The notes beneath the pieces are model-generated. The model had not been told where the DNA came from. It did no database searches and saw only the letters and a program-made list of their open reading frames with translations. The position numbers and the translations under genes were made by a program. A stretch of DNA of 64,000 nucleotides. It comes from Bacilli bacterium (lineage in GTDB: Bacteria > Bacillota_I > Bacilli_A > RF39 > UBA660). Within the stretch, counting starts at the first letter, position 1; every line of letters begins with the position of its first letter. The stretch lies in NCBI GenBank assembly GCA_017626405.1, contig JAGAIS010000001.1, positions 440,944 through 504,943 on the forward strand, read 5' to 3'. This document shows positions 35,325 to 42,387 of the stretch, piece after piece.

Positions 35325-35458
35325 GTTGATGAAGAACGGATTTACGACCCGGGAGTCAAATCGTTATGTCGCGTTAAGATAAAGAGTGTATGAGCAATCA
35401 TGAAATAGGGTGGTACCGCCAAATTAATTGGTCCCTATTGAATGGTTGTTTTTTTATT
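35325..35458 (+). promoter_or_regulatory. T-box riboswitch, tyrosine, with very short stem I
   Basis: The T-box core GGGTGGTACCGCC (35408-35420) and a terminator pairing AATCAT..AATAGGG with CCCTATT..AATGGTT plus T-run are clear. The region from transcript start to the core is only about 85 nt, against about 160-165 nt in the ileS leader. Stem I appears reduced to one hairpin: AACG/CGTT, ATTT/AAAT and GAC/GTC around CCGGGA (about 35335-35365). Tyr codons TAC (35343-35345) and TAT (35365-35367) both lie in this hairpin, so the specifier is uncertain. The CGCGTTAAGA element after stem I is shared with the ileS leader. Confidence 0.85.
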
Positions 35459-35480
35459 AGAAAGGTTTAGAGGTGAATAT

Positions 35481-36662
35481 ATGAATTGTTATGAAGATTT
35501 AGTGTATCGTGGATTGATAAAAGATATGACTAATAACGAAGACTTTATTGAAAGATTAAATAAGGGAGGAATGACTTTCTATATTGGAACAGATCCAACA
35601 GCAGACTCTCTACATCTTGGACATCTATCATCATTTTTAATATGTGAAAGACTTGCACGTTTTGGTCATCATCCAATTGTTTTAGTTGGTGGAGCAACGG
35701 GGTTGATAGGAGATCCAAGACCAACTAAGGAAAGAGAAAAACAAGATACTAGTGTAATTTTTAAAAATATTGAAGGAATAAAAAATCAATTAAAGAAATA
35801 CTTTCCTAATTGTGAAATGGTTAATAATTATGATTGGACAAAGGATATTACATTTATTGATTTTCTTAGAGATTATGGAAAATATTTTAATATTAACTAT
35901 ATGATTAATAAAGATATTATCAAGAGAAGATTAGATGAAGGAATATCTTATACGGAATTTTCTTATATGTTAATGCAAGCGTATGATTTCCTTTGGTTAT
36001 ATCAAAATAAGAATTGTATAATGCAAGTTGCTGGGCAAGATCAATGGGGAAATATTACTTCCGGAGTAGAACTTATTAGAAAAGCTCTTAATAAAGATGC
36101 TTATGCCTTTACAATGCCTTTAGTAACTACTAAATCGGGAGTTAAATTTGGCAAGAGTGAAGGTAATGCTCTATGGCTTGATAAGGATAAAACTAGTCCA
36201 TATCAAATGTATCAATATTTAATTAATTCAGAAGATGAAATGGTTATTGATTATTTGAAACGTTTTACTTTCCTTTCTAAAGAAGAAATTGATGACTTGG
36301 AAGTAAAGCATAAAGAGAAACCAGAAAATCGCGATGCTCATAAAGCTCTTGCTTTTGAAGTTGTTAAATTCTTACATGGTGAAGAAGAGGCAGTTAAGGC
36401 TCGTGAAGCGAGTGAGGCTATATTTAATGGAGGAATATCTGATGATATGCCAACATTTGAGGTAACTAGTAAGAATATCTTAGATATTTTAGTAGAATGT
36501 GAATGTGCTACATCTAAATCAGAAGCTAGAAGACTAGTACAGCAAGGTGGAGTTAGCATAGATTCAAAAAGAGTTGATGATGCTAATCTAATTGTCGATA
36601 AACTTGAATTTATTCTTCAAAAGGGAAAGAAAAAAATAATTAAAGTTATTGTTAAGGAATAA
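35481..36662 (+). CDS. tyrS: Tyrosyl-tRNA synthetase
   Basis: Charges tRNA-Tyr. 393 residues; the class Ic catalytic core has HIGH as HLGH (SLHLGHLSSF) and KMSKS as KFGKSEGN, usual for bacterial TyrRS type 2 with GxDQxGN (AGQDQWGN) for tyrosine and ATP binding. The C-terminal S4 RNA-binding domain is present (about residues 330-390, SEARRLVQQGGVSID). The ATG at 35481 follows AGAGGTGA; longer in-frame extensions lie in the T-box terminator. Single gene, ended by a terminator. Function firm. Confidence 0.97.
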   Translation: MNCYEDLVYRGLIKDMTNNEDFIERLNKGGMTFYIGTDPTADSLHLGHLSSFLICERLARFGHHPIVLVGGATGLIGDPRPTKEREKQDTSVIFKNIEGIKNQLKKYFPNCEMVNNYDWTKDITFIDFLRDYGKYFNINYMINKDIIKRRLDEGISYTEFSYMLMQAYDFLWLYQNKNCIMQVAGQDQWGNITSGVELIRKALNKDAYAFTMPLVTTKSGVKFGKSEGNALWLDKDKTSPYQMYQYLINSEDEMVIDYLKRFTFLSKEEIDDLEVKHKEKPENRDAHKALAFEVVKFLHGEEEAVKAREASEAIFNGGISDDMPTFEVTSKNILDILVECECATSKSEARRLVQQGGVSIDSKRVDDANLIVDKLEFILQKGKKKIIKVIVKE

Positions 36663-36686
36663 TTAATTTATTCCTTATTTTATTTT
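36654..36686 (+). terminator. Terminator after tyrS
   Basis: AAGGAATA (36654-36661) pairs with TATTCCTT (36669-36676), followed by ATTTTATTTT. Confidence 0.75.
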
Positions 36687-36715
36687 CTTGTTATATAATT
36701 AAAGTAGGTGATATT

Positions 36716-37771
36716 ATGAAACAAAAAGATTATAATGTTTTAGTTAATCATAATATGTTAGTATATTGGTTAATAATTTCAGTTGTATTAGTTATATCTT
36801 ATTTTATAGAAGTAATAAAGGGATTGAGAACTATTCCTTATGTTATTATATTTTCTTTATTTACTATAATACCATTAGTAATTACTTTTTTAGTTAATAA
36901 AATGTATGGTGGATATAATGAAAAGGTAAAGTATGTTTTTGCTGTCGGATATTTAATATTTTATACGTTTACTTTGATTACTACTCAATCAGATTTATCA
37001 TTTGTCTATATAATACCAATGATTTCAATATTATTAGTGTACTGTGATAAAAAGTTAATAAGCGGAGTATTTAGTTATGCTACTATCATAAATATATTTA
37101 TTATAATTGCTCGTTTAAATTCATCAATGCCTATAATCTATACAAGAACATTAGATGAAGTTATTACTTTCTATGAAATTCAAATAGCGTGTTTAGTATT
37201 ATCAGGAATATTTCTTTATAAGACAACAAATTTATTAATTATTAGACAACAAAAATTTGATGAATTGACGAATGATATTAATAAGGATGCTTTAACTAGT
37301 TTAAACAATGTTCGTTTCTTAGAGGCAAATATTAATAAAATATTTAATATAAAACATAAGAAAAGTTTACATATTGCTTTTGTTGATATTGATGACTTTA
37401 AACATTTTAATACTTTGTATGGTCATAAATTTGGCGATGAAGTGTTAATTACTCTAGGTAAAATAATAAAAAATAGTATTAGCAAGTTTAAAGATACTTA
37501 TGGCATTAGAGTAGGTGGCGATGAATTTGTTATTATATCGAGATCTATCAGTTATGAAGAATTCTGCAGTTTACTTGAAGAAATAAGAAATAAAGTTGAA
37601 ACTACTAAATTAGAATATGAGAATAAGAGAGTTGGAATATGTATAAGTATTGGTGCAGCATCTCGTGATATCGATTCTGGAGATACATTTTTAAAAATAT
37701 ATAATTTAGCAGATAATAGAAATAATGAAGCTAAGAAAAAAGGAAAGAACACTATTGTATATAAAGATTAG
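36716..37771 (+). CDS. Membrane-bound diguanylate cyclase (GGDEF)
   Basis: 351 residues. Six TM helices (about 15-180) form a small sensor of unknown input. A short linker leads to a GGDEF domain with DALTSLNN, FVDIDDFKHFN for metal binding, and GGDEF at residues 267-271, all intact. It should make cyclic di-GMP from two GTP. The position five residues before GGDEF has KFKD-like sequence and not RxxD, so feedback inhibition through the I-site is not expected. AGTAGGTGAT gives the start. No phosphodiesterase or c-di-GMP effector is seen in this window. Confidence 0.9.
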   Translation: MKQKDYNVLVNHNMLVYWLIISVVLVISYFIEVIKGLRTIPYVIIFSLFTIIPLVITFLVNKMYGGYNEKVKYVFAVGYLIFYTFTLITTQSDLSFVYIIPMISILLVYCDKKLISGVFSYATIINIFIIIARLNSSMPIIYTRTLDEVITFYEIQIACLVLSGIFLYKTTNLLIIRQQKFDELTNDINKDALTSLNNVRFLEANINKIFNIKHKKSLHIAFVDIDDFKHFNTLYGHKFGDEVLITLGKIIKNSISKFKDTYGIRVGGDEFVIISRSISYEEFCSLLEEIRNKVETTKLEYENKRVGICISIGAASRDIDSGDTFLKIYNLADNRNNEAKKKGKNTIVYKD

Positions 37772-37803
37772 ATATGTTATTATAGTCCCCAAGAAGTGAT
37801 TTT

Positions 37804-38286
37804 ATGAAAGAAAAAATTGAAGGGTTACTATTTGTATGTGAGACTAGTCTAAATGCTAATAAGGGCGAAAATGCCAAAATATTTGAACATATTATTTTTA
37901 TTAATAACATGTTTTCTATAACTTTTCCTGGTAATCCAAATGCTTTACCAGCTACTGAGTATTTTTATGAGATAATGTCTTCCTATATGAATGAAAGTGA
38001 GGCAGAATTTTTATTCTTTGAAAAAGCAGTTAAATATCTCGATTACTTATTGGATCATCTAAGTGAGGTTGATGAAGAAATCCTTATTGAGATTGATGAG
38101 GGAATAGATTATCTTGAAGATTTATTTGCTACGAGAATATTGAGTACCGTTCAAGTATTTGAACATTATAAAGGTATAATAGAGAGTGGAATTTTGACAA
38201 ATAGCAATTACTATATTACTAATTTTTCTGATCGTTTTGATGAAGATGAGAAAAATAAATTGTTAGCTTGTATTCCGGAAGTATAA
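37804..38286 (+). CDS. Hypothetical helical protein, 160 aa
   Basis: Not recognised. Soluble acidic protein, predicted nearly all helical, with no signal peptide. Notable acidic stretch LSEVDEEILIEIDEGIDYLEDLF in the middle. GAAGTGAT gives the ribosome site. It lies between the cyclase gene and a bidirectional terminator; the 32-bp gap to the cyclase allows cotranscription. Codon use like the neighbours. Confidence 0.55.
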   Translation: MKEKIEGLLFVCETSLNANKGENAKIFEHIIFINNMFSITFPGNPNALPATEYFYEIMSSYMNESEAEFLFFEKAVKYLDYLLDHLSEVDEEILIEIDEGIDYLEDLFATRILSTVQVFEHYKGIIESGILTNSNYYITNFSDRFDEDEKNKLLACIPEV

Positions 38287-38313
38287 AAAAAGAGGATTTA
38301 ATCCTCTATTTTA
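38285..38313. terminator. Bidirectional terminator
   Basis: AGAGGATT (38291-38298) pairs with AATCCTCT (38300-38307), with A-run before and T-rich tail after. It serves both the 160-aa gene and the convergent EIIB-like gene. Confidence 0.85.
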
Positions 38314-38629
38314 ATTGACTAATATATTTTTTTAATGCTCTAGCATCAGGGCCAAATATTATCTTTAATTGATTATCAATTTCAACGATACCTTTAGCAC
38401 CAAGCTTTTGAATACCTTCTTTATCAACTTTAGTAACATCCTTTAAAGTAACTTTAAATCTGCTCATATTTACCTCAGTATCTAAGATATTATCCTTTCC
38501 TCCTAGGAAACCAACTAACTTGTTTACTTCTAAGTTAAAGTTCTTATGATTTAATTTTACTATTACTAATGATATTACTAATAATACTGCAATTATAATT
38601 ACTAATCTAACTATATTCGTTATATCCAT
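38306..38629 (-). CDS. Membrane-anchored PTS EIIB-like domain lacking the active-site Cys
   Basis: 107 residues. An N-terminal TM helix (IVRLVIIIAVLLVISLVIV) is joined to a domain with the EIIB (glucose family) pattern: LGGKDNI, SRFKVTLKD, VDKEGIQKLGAKGIVEIDNQLKIIFG. In EIIB the phosphorylated Cys lies in DACITRL; the matching stretch here is TEVNMSRF, with Asn54 where Cys is expected. It therefore cannot carry phosphate as EIIB does and is probably a regulatory or structural relative. No other PTS gene is nearby. GGTGAT on the minus strand sets the ATG. Confidence 0.7.
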   Translation of the reverse strand: MDITNIVRLVIIIAVLLVISLVIVKLNHKNFNLEVNKLVGFLGGKDNILDTEVNMSRFKVTLKDVTKVDKEGIQKLGAKGIVEIDNQLKIIFGPDARALKKYISQLK

Positions 38630-38759
38630 ATTTTTATCACCATTTAAATCATACTATAAAATTAATAAATTTGCAATCTTTATAATAATGCCAAAATTCA
38701 ATAATGTTGACTAAAATATTAATTATTTATTATAATAATAAGAAGAAAGAAATGATTAA

Positions 38760-39623
38760 ATGAAAAGAATAATTTATAGAATGTTAGCTTATGTACTAGA
38801 TTTAGCATTTGTATCAGTTATATTGCTCGGAATAGGTTATATTAATTTTGTTAATCCTGAAAGTGAAAAAATAAATTATACTTATCAGGAGTACTATAAT
38901 ATTAATAATTCATATACTGAATTAATGAAAAATATTGATGATTATTTTAAAGATGGAAAATTAACTCAAGAAGAATATGAAGATATCGTATGTAAGTATC
39001 CTAATTTCTTTGATTGTTTTAATGATATTACTCTAAATGAAGATATTAAAAATAAAGAAATTGATGAGGTTAAAGAGGATTTAAATAAGAGAATAACTAA
39101 ATTAAATAATGACTATGGATATAAAATAGAAAAACTAAATATTAGAACTTCTGTTATAAGTATAGTTGTATATATTTTATATTTTGGTCTATTGCAATAT
39201 ATATTAAAGGGACAGACAATATTTAAAAAACTATTTAAATTGAGAGTAATTGATAATGAACATCCAAAGAAGAAAGTACCATTATGGAAATACATTATCA
39301 GAAGTATATTAGTATGCGAATTAATTATTTCCATTGTCGATTTAATACTTTTAGTTACTTTAAATCAATCTAGTTATATTATTGGAAATGGATGGTTATC
39401 AAATATTAAATATGTCTACGAAATGGCATTCCTAGTTACAATGATTATAAGAGATGATGCTAGAAGTATTCATGATTTACTATTAAATACGAGAGTTGTT
39501 AGATTTAATTTAGCAGGCAATATAATAGATGAAAAACTATTTAATGATGGTGACAGTGATTATGAGAGTGTTACTAATAAAAATAATAAGATTGTATCAA
39601 AGAACGCCAATAGAGATGCATAA
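38760..39623 (+). CDS. RDD family membrane protein
   Basis: 287 residues. An N-terminal segment of about 15 residues (MKRIIYRMLAYVLDLAF) with the family's Arg and Asp starts TM1. A cytoplasmic- or outside-facing helical insert of about 90 charged residues follows, then the rest of the RDD domain with QTIFKKLFKLRVID and ARSIHDLLLNTRVV. RDD proteins are small polytopic membrane proteins of mostly unknown function; some act in Na+/H+ exchange. The large charged insert between TM1 and TM2 is unusual. Its 3' end overlaps yidD by about 60 bp in another frame. Confidence 0.75.
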   Translation: MKRIIYRMLAYVLDLAFVSVILLGIGYINFVNPESEKINYTYQEYYNINNSYTELMKNIDDYFKDGKLTQEEYEDIVCKYPNFFDCFNDITLNEDIKNKEIDEVKEDLNKRITKLNNDYGYKIEKLNIRTSVISIVVYILYFGLLQYILKGQTIFKKLFKLRVIDNEHPKKKVPLWKYIIRSILVCELIISIVDLILLVTLNQSSYIIGNGWLSNIKYVYEMAFLVTMIIRDDARSIHDLLLNTRVVRFNLAGNIIDEKLFNDGDSDYESVTNKNNKIVSKNANRDA

Positions 39624-39780
39624 TAATTGTAAGTTTATTCCTAGTTGTTCAGAATATATGATTGGATGTTTAGAAAATTACGGGATATTAAAAGGGCTAC
39701 CTAAAGGAATGTATAGAATACTTAGATGCAATCCTTTTAATAGGGGTGGATATGATCCAGTAATAAAGAAAAATAAATAG
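39562..39780 (+). CDS. yidD: Membrane protein insertion efficiency factor YidD
   Basis: 72 residues, amphipathic membrane-associated factor that aids YidC-dependent insertion. The family pattern is clear: LIKIIRLYQR, CKFIPSCSEYMIGCLENYG, KGMYRILRCNPFNRGGYDPV. Three Cys plus the NPFxxGGxDPV end are diagnostic. The ATG at 39562 gives the usual length; in-frame ATGs at 39529 and 39547 are possible. It overlaps the RDD gene by 62 bp, a large overlap that makes translational coupling likely. yidC and rpmH, its usual neighbours, are not here. Confidence 0.88.
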   Translation: MRVLLIKIIRLYQRTPIEMHNNCKFIPSCSEYMIGCLENYGILKGLPKGMYRILRCNPFNRGGYDPVIKKNK

Positions 39781-39783
39781 ACT

Positions 39784-39815
39784 AAAACTATTCTTTTAAA
39801 GAATAGTTTTTATTT
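39784..39815 (+). terminator. Terminator after yidD
   Basis: AAAACTATTCTT (39784-39795) pairs with AAGAATAGTTTT (39799-39810), then T-rich. Confidence 0.85.
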
Positions 39816-39842
39816 ACTGAAAAAGTATATCAAGAATTATGC

Positions 39843-39869
39843 ACTAAAAAGTTATTTACTCATAAAATA
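39843..39869 (+). promoter_or_regulatory. Candidate sigma-K-type promoter of the coat gene
   Basis: CATAAAATA (39861-39869) fits the CATAnnnTA -10 consensus of sigma-K, and CAC sits 16 bp upstream as the AC-type -35. Its position, 30 nt before a coat protein start, supports it. It could still be chance in AT-rich DNA. Confidence 0.45.
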
Positions 39870-39898
39870 TAGTGAGAATATATGAAAGGGTGAAAAAT

Positions 39899-40360
39899 AT
39901 GAATAATGTGGATAATTGTAACAATAATACTAATTCAATTGCTGATATTTTGAAAGTAATATTAATTCTTCAACAAAATGCTTGTCCTGAATCTTGCTTA
40001 GATTCATGTGATAGACCACTTCTTGGAGGAGGTCCTAATTGTCTTGTTTGCAATACTAGACCAGTAATGCTTTATAGTTGTTGTGGTAATGGAACTCCAT
40101 GGAGTATGCCAACTTGTAAAGATTTAACTCTATCTTGTAGTAATCCTCAAACTTCAACGACAAACTGTGAATGTTCAAATGTATTTAGAGTTGAAAAACT
40201 TGATGGCAATGCAGCAACATTTAGAGTATTAGTTCCAAATCCTGAAGATTCTTGCTGCAATAGTCAACCTTACTTGAGTACTAATAGTTTCTTCACAATG
40301 GATTTAGGCTGCTTATGTGCTATAAGATGCTTAAATGATACTTATGTAGACTGCGTTTAA
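39899..40360 (+). CDS. Spore coat protein of the CotY/CotZ family
   Basis: 153 residues with about 20 Cys. The family pattern is visible: SIADILKVILILQQNACPESC at the N-terminus, CDRPLLGGGP, then VFRVEKLDGNAATFRVLVP, LSTNSFFTMDLGCLCAIRCLNDTYV. CotY and CotZ form the disulfide-linked outermost crust or exosporium-attachment layer of spores. AAAGGGTG fits the ATG at 39899. A sigma-K-like promoter precedes it and a terminator overlaps the stop, so it is expressed alone. More Cys-rich than the Bacillus members. Confidence 0.85.
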   Translation: MNNVDNCNNNTNSIADILKVILILQQNACPESCLDSCDRPLLGGGPNCLVCNTRPVMLYSCCGNGTPWSMPTCKDLTLSCSNPQTSTTNCECSNVFRVEKLDGNAATFRVLVPNPEDSCCNSQPYLSTNSFFTMDLGCLCAIRCLNDTYVDCV

Positions 40361-40376
40361 TACGCAGTTTTATTTT
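40350..40376 (+). terminator. Terminator after the cotY/Z gene
   Basis: ACTGCGT (40350-40356) pairs with ACGCAGT (40362-40368), with TTTATTTT tail; the stem includes the last coding bases. Confidence 0.8.
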
Positions 40377-40400
40377 GCTCAGTTTAACATAAATTTTATT

Positions 40401-40580
40401 ATGAGAATATTTATTATTAAATTGTTTTTAATGTTCATTATTAGTTTTATGTTAGTAATAATAATACTTAATCTAAATTATTTTACTATTGGGTATAATA
40501 TATTTTATTATGTTAAAAATATAATTGGATATGTTATAGGAATAATTATTTCTTTTATTTTATTAATTAGGATTAGGTGA
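40401..40580 (+). CDS. Small two-helix membrane protein, 59 aa
   Basis: Frame with a basic start (MRIFIIKLF), two hydrophobic helices separated by a short YNIFYYVKN loop, and an Arg-Ile-Arg end. Its stop lies 4 bp before the next gene, whose ribosome site (TTAGGTGAT) overlaps the end of this frame, which is typical of operon layout here. No clear Shine-Dalgarno precedes the ATG. It could be real or a chance frame in AT-rich DNA; the hydrophobic pattern with positively charged ends favours a real membrane protein. Confidence 0.45.
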   Translation: MRIFIIKLFLMFIISFMLVIIILNLNYFTIGYNIFYYVKNIIGYVIGIIISFILLIRIR

Positions 40581-40584
40581 TTAT

Positions 40585-41124
40585 ATGTATTATTATGATA
40601 TTTATGTCTGCTTTAATGATAATTATGTGAGTGTTTATAATTGGGATTCTTCATTAGTAGAGAGAATTCTAAAACTAAGGGTTGTTAGAGTAGAGGATAT
40701 TAAAGTATATTTAGAATATGATTTAAGTATTGATTGTAAAGATGAGATTGTTTTATTAAGCGATACCATTAATGCTATTGTAGTAGATATTAAAGATAAA
40801 AGAATAGTAGGCATTTCTTCTTTAAAACTTAGTGATGAAGATGAGGTATGCAAGTTAGCATCGATATTGCCGATAACGAGCATTAATTTAGAAATAAAAA
40901 AACATAAAGATTTAAAGTATAAAAATAGTTGTGATAATACTAAAAAGAAAATATTTGAAAGTAGTGTTCAAAATGGAAGTGATGACTACATTAAATATTT
41001 ATATAATTATGTATTCAATAAGAACTCTTCAAATATTGGAGTTATGAAGAAAAAATTGTTAAAGGACATTGATACTAATTTTGGTGAAAGTTATTTAAAC
41101 CTCTATAAAATAATTTACAAATGA
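40585..41124 (+). CDS. Hypothetical protein, 179 aa
   Basis: Not recognised. Soluble; the first half looks like a beta-rich domain (YYYDIYVCFNDNYVSVYNW, INAIVVDIKDKRIVGISSLKL), the second half is helical and basic (NTKKKIFESS..., KKKLLKDIDTNFGESY). No signal peptide. TTAGGTGATTAT gives a strong start. Followed 25 bp later by a LemA-like gene and preceded by a small membrane protein, so the three may be one operon. Confidence 0.55.
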   Translation: MYYYDIYVCFNDNYVSVYNWDSSLVERILKLRVVRVEDIKVYLEYDLSIDCKDEIVLLSDTINAIVVDIKDKRIVGISSLKLSDEDEVCKLASILPITSINLEIKKHKDLKYKNSCDNTKKKIFESSVQNGSDDYIKYLYNYVFNKNSSNIGVMKKKLLKDIDTNFGESYLNLYKIIYK

Positions 41125-41149
41125 TGTATTATATATATAGGTGATAATT

Positions 41150-41668
41150 ATGAAATTATTTACTTATCTCTATATTTTTCTATTTGTAGTAGGAGTAATT
41201 ACGTTAATAATCTATTATATATTGGATAATAAGCTTAAGATGGAACAGGAAACTAAAGTATTAGATGCATTAATTCCCAAAGTTAAGAATTCCCTAATAG
41301 AATATTTAAATATATATTACAAATATATAAAAAAGAATAAGAAGTATTTAAGTGACGACTTCTTTAATAATATTACAGATAAGTATAATAGAATAAAGGA
41401 AAAAGAACTGATTGCCGATGTTATATTGGAATATCGAAGTCTTGAAGATGAATTAGAAAAATTTATTATTATCTTGGAAGATTCCAATAAATTAAAGAGT
41501 GAATCTTTAAGTGAAATAGATGAATATAAAAAAGACTTTGAAATAGTAAAAAAAGAATATAATGAAAATGTATTAATTATGAATAAATATAATAATATTT
41601 TTACTTCTTTCTTTATATCAAAGATTTATAAATTTAAAGATTATCCTTATTTTATTTCCAAATATTAA
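41150..41668 (+). CDS. LemA-like membrane protein
   Basis: 172 residues. One N-terminal TM helix (YLYIFLFVVGVITLIIYYIL) is followed by long helices with many charged residues. The C-terminus YNENVLIMNKYNNIFTSFFISKIYKFKDYPYF matches the closing helix and PxF/YF end of LemA proteins (coiled, four-helix extracytoplasmic or cytoplasmic domain of unknown role). The usual LPNLV stretch in the first helix is replaced by ALIPKVKNSL, so it is a divergent member. The ATG follows AGGTGAT. Convergent with gatD, with which it shares a terminator. Confidence 0.6.
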   Translation: MKLFTYLYIFLFVVGVITLIIYYILDNKLKMEQETKVLDALIPKVKNSLIEYLNIYYKYIKKNKKYLSDDFFNNITDKYNRIKEKELIADVILEYRSLEDELEKFIIILEDSNKLKSESLSEIDEYKKDFEIVKKEYNENVLIMNKYNNIFTSFFISKIYKFKDYPYFISKY

Positions 41669-41693
41669 AAAGAGTGTTATTTAACACTCTTTT
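41668..41693. terminator. Bidirectional terminator between the LemA-like gene and gatD
   Basis: AAAAGAGTGTT (41668-41678) pairs with AACACTCTTTT (41683-41693). The hairpin extends into the end of the gatD coding region. Confidence 0.8.
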
Positions 41694-42387
41694 CTAATTT
41701 AAACATTTTTAAGTATTCATTGTAAGCCTGATATTCAGGAGTATCAGTTATTTCCTTGTATGGATATTTTTTTTCATCAAAGAAATCTTTAATAATTTTA
41801 TCCAATAGTTTAGGATTTCTAATTAGAAGGGGACCAATACTAGAAGTACCATAGAAGTTATTTATATGAAGTCCTTCATATTTAGATTTTTGGTTATCGG
41901 CATTACCACTTATTACTTCAAATAGATGATTCTCGTTTATATCGTTAATTATTGATCTATTTTGAAATGCTATAATAGGTCCATCTACCAAATAGGTCTT
42001 ATATACTTGTTCGCCGACAATTCGATTTCTAACTGTCTTGGATTTAAAATTGAAGATATCTAATGCTTCGCGTCCATTAATTGATGTACCAAATAGACTT
42101 AGAGCATTACCGGTTGCTATAATAAATTTTTTCTTAATTACTTTTTTTAACTCAGTTTTATATCTCAATATATCTGCGCGAGCTATTTCTAAAGAGTTCT
42201 CTGTACCACATCCAATATAGATGAAGTCGTATTTGTTGAAATCAATCTTGCTTGATTTACTTACATTGTCGACCATTACCTTGGCACCTTGTCTCTTTAA
42301 TGCTTCACTTAATGCTAAGACATTTCCGCGTTCTCCATAGAGGTTCATTAAATCATAATATAAATGAGCAATTCTAATTAGTTTCAT
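41677..42387 (-). CDS. gatD: GatD-like subunit of lipid II amidating complex, glutaminase residues missing
   Basis: 236 residues, class I glutamine-amidotransferase fold. In MurT-GatD, GatD releases ammonia from glutamine, which MurT uses to amidate the D-Glu of lipid II. Family features are present: HLYYDLMNLYGERGNVLAL at the start, YIGCGTENS, KTVRNRIVGE and GPLLIRNPKLLD. However, the nucleophile elbow, normally ICGGYQ, is ATGNALS (around Thr92-Gly93) with no Cys, and the catalytic His of TYLHGPLL is Ile184 in TSSIGPLL. The glutaminase should be inactive. The ATG at 42387 follows GAGGAGG and overlaps the end of murT by 14 bp. Confidence 0.85.
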   Translation of the reverse strand: MKLIRIAHLYYDLMNLYGERGNVLALSEALKRQGAKVMVDNVSKSSKIDFNKYDFIYIGCGTENSLEIARADILRYKTELKKVIKKKFIIATGNALSLFGTSINGREALDIFNFKSKTVRNRIVGEQVYKTYLVDGPIIAFQNRSIINDINENHLFEVISGNADNQKSKYEGLHINNFYGTSSIGPLLIRNPKLLDKIIKDFFDEKKYPYKEITDTPEYQAYNEYLKMFKLEKSVK

